Below the pieces are notes generated by a model that made no database searches, was not told the origin of the DNA, and was given only the letters and a program-made list of their open reading frames with translations. Position numbers and translations under genes: made by a program. DNA of 59,661 bases. Source: CALROG01 sp943369755. GTDB lineage: Bacteria; Pseudomonadota; Gammaproteobacteria; Burkholderiales; Burkholderiaceae_C. The stretch lies in NCBI GenBank assembly GCA_943369755.1, contig CALROG020000023.1, positions 1-59,661 of the forward strand, read 5' to 3'. Positions 55,850 through 59,661 of this stretch are shown here, piece after piece. Every line of letters starts with the position of its first letter. Position 1 is the first letter of the stretch.

Positions 55850-56737
55850 TCAGTGTCTGAAAAAATCAAGTGCCTGGCCAAGCAGCGCGTCGGGCGCCTC
55901 TTCGGCAATGTAGTGGCCGCACGGTAAGGCCTCACCGGTCACCTGGGGCGCGCGCTCACGCCACAGCGCCATCACGTCAAAGCATTGGCCGACGGTGCCA
56001 TGCTGGCCCCACAGCACCCGCAAAGCCTGGCGCAATGTGCGCCCCGCAACGACGTCTGCCCGGTCGTGCTCAAGGTCGATGCCGGCGCTGGCACGGTAGT
56101 CTTCGCAAATGGCGCGCGCCGTCCCTGGGATGGCGACACAACGTTCGTACTGCGCCAGCGCAACGGGCGCAAAAGCCGCCAGGCCGGCGTGCCGTTTGCC
56201 CATCACGCTGTGGATGTAGCGCACCGGGTCAGACTCGATCAGGGCTTCGGGCAACGGCGGTGGCTGGATCAGGAAGAACCAGTGCCAGTAGGCCTGCGCG
56301 AAGGCCTGCGAGGTGTTCTCATACATCGCCAATGTGGGGGCGACGTCCAGCAGCATCAGCCGCTCGACCGCGTCCGGGCTGTCGATGGCCAGCCGGTGCG
56401 CCACCCGGGCCCCGCGGTCGTGCGCCAGTAGCTGGAATCGGCGGTAGCCCAGGCTTGCCATCATGGCCTGCGCATCGGCGGCCATTTCCCGCTTGCTGTA
56501 GGGCCGATGCGCGGCGTCCGACTGCGGGCGGTCCGAGTCGCCATAGCCGCGCAGGTCCATCAGCACCACGGTATGCCGTTGCGCCAGCGCCGGCGCCACC
56601 CGGTGCCACATGAAGTGGGTTTGCGGATGACCATGCAGCAACAACAAAGGCTCGCCCCGGCCGGCCACACGGCCATGCAGGCGCACCCCGTCGCGCAACA
56701 CGTCAATGGGGCGAAACGAATCAAGCATGGACAGCAT
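55850..56737 (-). CDS. Haloacetate dehalogenase-like alpha/beta hydrolase
   Basis: The 295-residue hydrolase has LLLLHGHPQTHFMWHRVAPALAQRH (oxyanion region), the nucleophile Asp in LLAHDRGARVAHRLAIDSPDAVERL, AYWHWFFLIQPPPLPEALI (halide-binding His/Trp) and a C-terminal His (LPCGHYIAEEAPD). These match fluoroacetate/haloacetate dehalogenases, which hydrolyse the carbon-halogen bond to hydroxyacids. The start is uncertain (56737 or 56728). It is divergent from a LysR regulator and precedes the tartrate dehydrogenase-like gene. Confidence 0.85.
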   Translation of the reverse strand: MLSMLDSFRPIDVLRDGVRLHGRVAGRGEPLLLLHGHPQTHFMWHRVAPALAQRHTVVLMDLRGYGDSDRPQSDAAHRPYSKREMAADAQAMMASLGYRRFQLLAHDRGARVAHRLAIDSPDAVERLMLLDVAPTLAMYENTSQAFAQAYWHWFFLIQPPPLPEALIESDPVRYIHSVMGKRHAGLAAFAPVALAQYERCVAIPGTARAICEDYRASAGIDLEHDRADVVAGRTLRQALRVLWGQHGTVGQCFDVMALWRERAPQVTGEALPCGHYIAEEAPDALLGQALDFFRH

Positions 56738-56775
56738 TTTGCGTTGCCATATCAATGGCATCAAGCAATAATATT

Positions 56776-56790
56776 GAAATTTATTATTTC
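56776..56790. promoter_or_regulatory. Candidate LysR operator
   Basis: GAAAT-TTATT-ATTTC is an AT-rich inverted repeat in the divergent region between the dehalogenase-like and LysR genes, followed by a TAATAT box. The longer outer repeat CCATAT...ATATGG flanks it. Confidence 0.45.
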
Positions 56791-56804
56791 TAATATGGAA
56801 ATAA

Positions 56805-57770
56805 ATGGACCGCAATGACTTGAGCCTGGTGCTTGCCATACGCGACTTCGCCAGCCTGTCTGCTGCGGCAGGCAGCCTTGGAATTGCGCCGCCAGCGGCT
56901 ACCAAACGCCTCGCGGCACTGGAAGCCAGACTCGGTGCCCGCCTGTTCCTGCGGACAACCCGACGGGTAAGCCCCACCCCGGAAGGCGAGGCGGTTTGCG
57001 ACCGCGCCATCGCGCTGCTTCAGGGCTTTGATGCGCTGGAAGCCGAGCTGCGTGAACGCCAGACCGAACCCACCGGAGTGATTCGCCTGGCCGCAACCTT
57101 CGGCTTTGGCCGCCTGTGGCTGGCACCTGCGCTGGCCGCATTTCAGGAGCGGCACCCGCGCCTGAGTGTGGAGTTGCAACTCACCGAGCACTTGCCCGAC
57201 CTGGCCCAGCAAGGCTATGACGGCGCTGTCTGGCTATGGTCGGTGCAGGGCCGACAAGCCGCTCAGTGGGTGGCGCGGCGGCTGGCGCGCAACCAACGGG
57301 TGCTGGTAGCGGCACCGGCCTACCAGAAGCGTTACGGCCTGCCGCTCGACTTGCAGGCGCTGCAACAACACGCCTGTCTGACGGTGCGCGAAAACGGCAC
57401 CACGCCAGGCCAGCGCTTCGACACCTGGCAGTTGCACAAGGAACGGGACAAGCCGCCGGTGCGTGTGGTTGTGCGTGGCCCGCTGTCCAGCAACTCGGGC
57501 GAAACCGTGCGCGACTGGTGCCTGGCCGGGCGCGGCATCATGTTGCGCAGCCTCTGGGACATCGCGCCGCAGCTGGCGTCGGGCCAACTGGTGCGGGTGC
57601 TGCCGGCCTGGAGCATGGCCGACGCCGACATTCACTGGCTCGCGCCCTACCGGCCACAGGTGCCGCGGCGAATCCGGTTGCTGATTGACTTTTTGGCGAC
57701 GCAGTTTCGCGACGCGCCCTGGAAGACTACTTTGCCGAGCGCACCACCAGGCTCACCCCAAACGCGGTGA
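56805..57770 (+). CDS. LysR-family transcriptional regulator
   Basis: The 321-residue protein has the N-terminal winged helix (MDRNDLSLVLAIRDFASLSAAAGSLGIAPPAATKRLAALEARLGARLFLRTTR) and a LysR effector domain (HPRLSVELQLTEHLPDLAQQGYDGAVWL). It is divergent from the dehalogenase-like gene, which it probably controls. Its 3' end overlaps the convergent EamA gene by 44 nt. Confidence 0.93.
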   Translation: MDRNDLSLVLAIRDFASLSAAAGSLGIAPPAATKRLAALEARLGARLFLRTTRRVSPTPEGEAVCDRAIALLQGFDALEAELRERQTEPTGVIRLAATFGFGRLWLAPALAAFQERHPRLSVELQLTEHLPDLAQQGYDGAVWLWSVQGRQAAQWVARRLARNQRVLVAAPAYQKRYGLPLDLQALQQHACLTVRENGTTPGQRFDTWQLHKERDKPPVRVVVRGPLSSNSGETVRDWCLAGRGIMLRSLWDIAPQLASGQLVRVLPAWSMADADIHWLAPYRPQVPRRIRLLIDFLATQFRDAPWKTTLPSAPPGSPQTR

Positions 57771-58617
57771 GGGCGGTCCCTGCGAGCGTTACCGCGGTGA
57801 CCGGCTCACTGAACAGCACCCAGGCGATCAGCGCCGTTGCAGGCGGCACAAGATACATCAGGCTGGTAACCGATGCAGCCGCGCCGCGCTGGATCAGCAA
57901 GTACAACAAGGAACTGCCGCCCAGCGTGAGGCCCAGCACCGACCATGCCATGGCCCCGGCAAGCTCAGCGTCCCAGCGCATCGACTCTGACTCCAGCAAG
58001 GCCAGCGGCAGCGTGACTGCCAGCGCGGCGAGCAGTTGAACCGCATTGGCACTGCGCACGTCGCAGGGTTGGACAAACCGCTTCTGGTAGAGCGTGCCAA
58101 CGGTAATGGCAAGCAGCGCAAGCACGGCCAGCGCCACATTGAACGCGGTGGCGCTATCACCCGGGCTGCCCTGGGCAAACTTGCGCGAGACCACCAACAT
58201 CAGCCCGACGAAGCCCAGTGACAAGCCTGTCCACTGGCGGGTCGTAACCCGCGAACCATTGGCGGACAACCACACCGCGGTCAACACCGGCTGCAAGCCC
58301 ACAATCAGTGACGACAGGCCCGCGCCCATACCGGCCTTGACTGCGGCCCAGACGCCGCCCAGATACAGCGCATGCATCAGCACGCCGGTAACGGCCAAAT
58401 GCCCCCATTGCGTGCGCGACTGCGGCCAGCGAACGCCGCTAGCGTAGATCCAGCCCAGAAAACAGAGAAACGACAGCCCATAGCGAACCGCCAGGAACTT
58501 CATCGGTGGTGCATGCGGCATGCCGTAGCGCGCGACGATGAATCCCGTGCTCCAGATCAGGACAAACACCACCGGCATGGCCCGAATCAGTGCCGCCCCG
58601 CGCTCCCCGTCTGTCAT
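57727..58617 (-). CDS. EamA-family transporter (DMT superfamily)
   Basis: The 296-residue inner-membrane protein has about ten helices in two EamA repeats (VVFVLIWSTGFIVARYGMPHAPPMKFL; GLQPVLTAVWLS; VLFSEPVTAVTLAGTALTAFGV). ATG 58617 overlaps the pgsA stop (ATGA), indicating coupled translation. The substrate is unknown. Its C-terminus overlaps the LysR gene on the other strand. Confidence 0.86.
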   Translation of the reverse strand: MTDGERGAALIRAMPVVFVLIWSTGFIVARYGMPHAPPMKFLAVRYGLSFLCFLGWIYASGVRWPQSRTQWGHLAVTGVLMHALYLGGVWAAVKAGMGAGLSSLIVGLQPVLTAVWLSANGSRVTTRQWTGLSLGFVGLMLVVSRKFAQGSPGDSATAFNVALAVLALLAITVGTLYQKRFVQPCDVRSANAVQLLAALAVTLPLALLESESMRWDAELAGAMAWSVLGLTLGGSSLLYLLIQRGAAASVTSLMYLVPPATALIAWVLFSEPVTAVTLAGTALTAFGVSLVVRSAK

Positions 58618-59180
58618 TTGGTGCGGGCCCGGATTTCCGGCAATGCCTTTTGAAGGTAATAGACCATCGACCAGACCGTCAGCACGGCGGCAATCCAGAT
58701 CAGCCAGATGCCCCACAGGTGCGTGTCGATCAACCCGAACAAAACCCCGTCGTACAGCAGGAATGGAATGGCAACCATCTGTACCGTGGTCTTGATTTTG
58801 CCCAGCATGTGCACAGCCACACTGCGCGAAGCACCCAGCTGCGCCATCCATTCGCGCAGCGCCGATATGGCGATCTCCCGGCCGATGATGATCAGCGCCA
58901 CAAAAACGTCAGCGCGGTTCAGGTGCACCAGCACCAGCAAAGAGGCACAGACCAGAAATTTGTCTGCCACCGGATCAAGGAAGGCACCGAAGGCAGAGGT
59001 CTGGTTGAGCTTTCGGGCCAGGTAGCCGTCCAGCCAGTCGGTCAGCGCAAACACCACAAACAGCACAGTGGCAATCAGGTTACTGACACTACGGTCAGGC
59101 CAGAGATAGAACACGCCCACGATCAACGGGATCGCAACGATGCGCGTCCAGGTCAACAGCGTCGGGATAGTGAAGAACAT
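58614..59180 (-). CDS. pgsA: CDP-diacylglycerol-glycerol-3-phosphate 3-phosphatidyltransferase
   Basis: The 188-residue membrane enzyme makes phosphatidylglycerophosphate. It contains the CDP-alcohol phosphotransferase motif in DWLDGYLARKLNQTSAFGAFLDPVADK (D-x2-DG-x2-AR-x8-G-x3-D-x3-D) and four or more helices (IPTLLTWTRIVAIPLIVGVF at the start). The length is normal. It lies upstream of the EamA gene. Confidence 0.96.
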   Translation of the reverse strand: MFFTIPTLLTWTRIVAIPLIVGVFYLWPDRSVSNLIATVLFVVFALTDWLDGYLARKLNQTSAFGAFLDPVADKFLVCASLLVLVHLNRADVFVALIIIGREIAISALREWMAQLGASRSVAVHMLGKIKTTVQMVAIPFLLYDGVLFGLIDTHLWGIWLIWIAAVLTVWSMVYYLQKALPEIRARTK

Positions 59181-59214
59181 GCGCTGATTCTGGCACGGCG
59201 TGGCTGCGCCGTGT

Positions 59215-59661
59215 CTATTGTGTTTCGGCGAGGGAACGGAGCTGAAACTTCAGGTCGTCGTTATAAAGAAATGTTTCGCTGTACTGCCAGGGCTGTGGCA
59301 GGTGCCCTACCGGCTCAAACGGCGCGGCCCGCTGAATCGCCTTGATCGCCATTTGCAGCGTCTGGGGCGAGAACTTGGGTGTGCGCAAGGTCACGATGTT
59401 GCGCACAGACCCGTCACGGTTGAGCTGCACCTGCACCACGGGGATTGAGCGCAGGTGGTCGCCGGTTGGCCCGCTAAAGGTCTCGCCGCCACTGGTTTGC
59501 ATGACCTTGCGGGCGGCACGCTGCTTGTATTCGTCCCAGGTGCGCGCGGGCGCCCGGTGCACCGGCGCGGGTGGGCGTGCCACCGGCTGCGGCAGCGGTG
59601 CCGCAGCAGCCGCCGCCGCGGCCGGTGCAACGGGCGCAGGCATGGGGCTGGCGGGTGCATC
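59215..59661 (-). CDS. TonB C-terminal-like protein, partial
   Basis: At least 148 residues are present; the 5' end runs past the right edge of the window. A Pro/Ala-rich stretch leads to a domain (IPVVQVQLNRDGSVRNIVTLRTPKFSPQTLQMAIKAIQRAAPFEPVG) resembling the TonB C-terminal fold. It may be a TonB- or TolA-like protein, but the N-terminus with any membrane anchor is not visible. It is upstream of pgsA on the same strand. Confidence 0.7.
   Translation of the reverse strand, partial: DAPASPMPAPVAPAAAAAAAAPLPQPVARPPAPVHRAPARTWDEYKQRAARKVMQTSGGETFSGPTGDHLRSIPVVQVQLNRDGSVRNIVTLRTPKFSPQTLQMAIKAIQRAAPFEPVGHLPQPWQYSETFLYNDDLKFQLRSLAETQ

Overview
This is a high-GC chromosomal window from a betaproteobacterium of the order Burkholderiales, most like the Comamonadaceae (Rhodoferax/Polaromonas/Acidovorax type). 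The evidence is the rpsF-priB-rpsR-rplI-dnaB block, the surE-pcm-nlpD-rpoS block, Bug/TctC-type binding proteins, and two dispersed repeat families of a kind I associate with this family. The genus call is inference from gene content. No phage and no CRISPR array is visible.

Layout. 1-1510: left edge of an integron, with a complete integron integrase (intI) under a near-perfect LexA box; any cassette array lies left of base 1. 1617-6366: an EamA exporter, a CreA-type lipoprotein, a hotdog thioesterase divergent from an acyl-CoA synthetase, a PIN/ribbon-helix-helix toxin-antitoxin pair and a small membrane protein. 6463-12570: clpB, an unknown gene, and a MarR-controlled flavin monooxygenase/TctC pair. 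12613-18686: moaE-moaD-moeA, thrC-hom and alaA, all on the minus strand. 18787-24687: DUF498 protein, peroxiredoxin, a possible small RNA, phoH2, and dnaB/rplI/rpsR/priB/rpsF. 24887-31047: two sodium/solute symporter paralogues, one with its small subunit, a TPR protein and a small membrane protein. 31118-36381: ppsA divergent from its regulator ppsR, then a tonB-exbB-exbD operon. 36467-41777: a di-haem cytochrome gene divergent from a tightly overlapping three-gene operon (carotenoid-biosynthesis-like membrane protein, MpaB/Lcp-type oxygenase, 7TM sensor with a dead GGDEF domain). 41791-51921: GlcG-like protein, BI-1 family protein, rlmD, a secreted hydrolase with a LysR regulator, an exonuclease-like protein, rpoS-nlpD-pcm-surE and a quinone oxidoreductase. 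51972-59661: tRNA-His, ppiD, tRNA-Val, hup, a tartrate/D-malate-type dehydrogenase, a haloacetate dehalogenase-like hydrolase with a LysR regulator, an EamA transporter, pgsA and a partial TonB-like gene.

The most striking signal is a dispersed palindromic repeat of about 60 bp present in at least seven copies. One copy is translated inside rlmD and another, in the opposite sense, near the N-terminus of pcm. Four others lie across or at the stop codons of genes, including intI, and one fills the whole moeA-thrC gap. It behaves like a protein-invading palindromic element, comparable in logic to Rickettsia palindromic elements. Two further points stand out. The intI gene appears to have a promoter, LexA operator and start codon stacked together, giving a probably leaderless SOS-controlled message. 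The CruF-like/MpaB-like/7TM-dead-GGDEF operon at 37859-41777 looks like an uncharacterised isoprenoid-modifying system.
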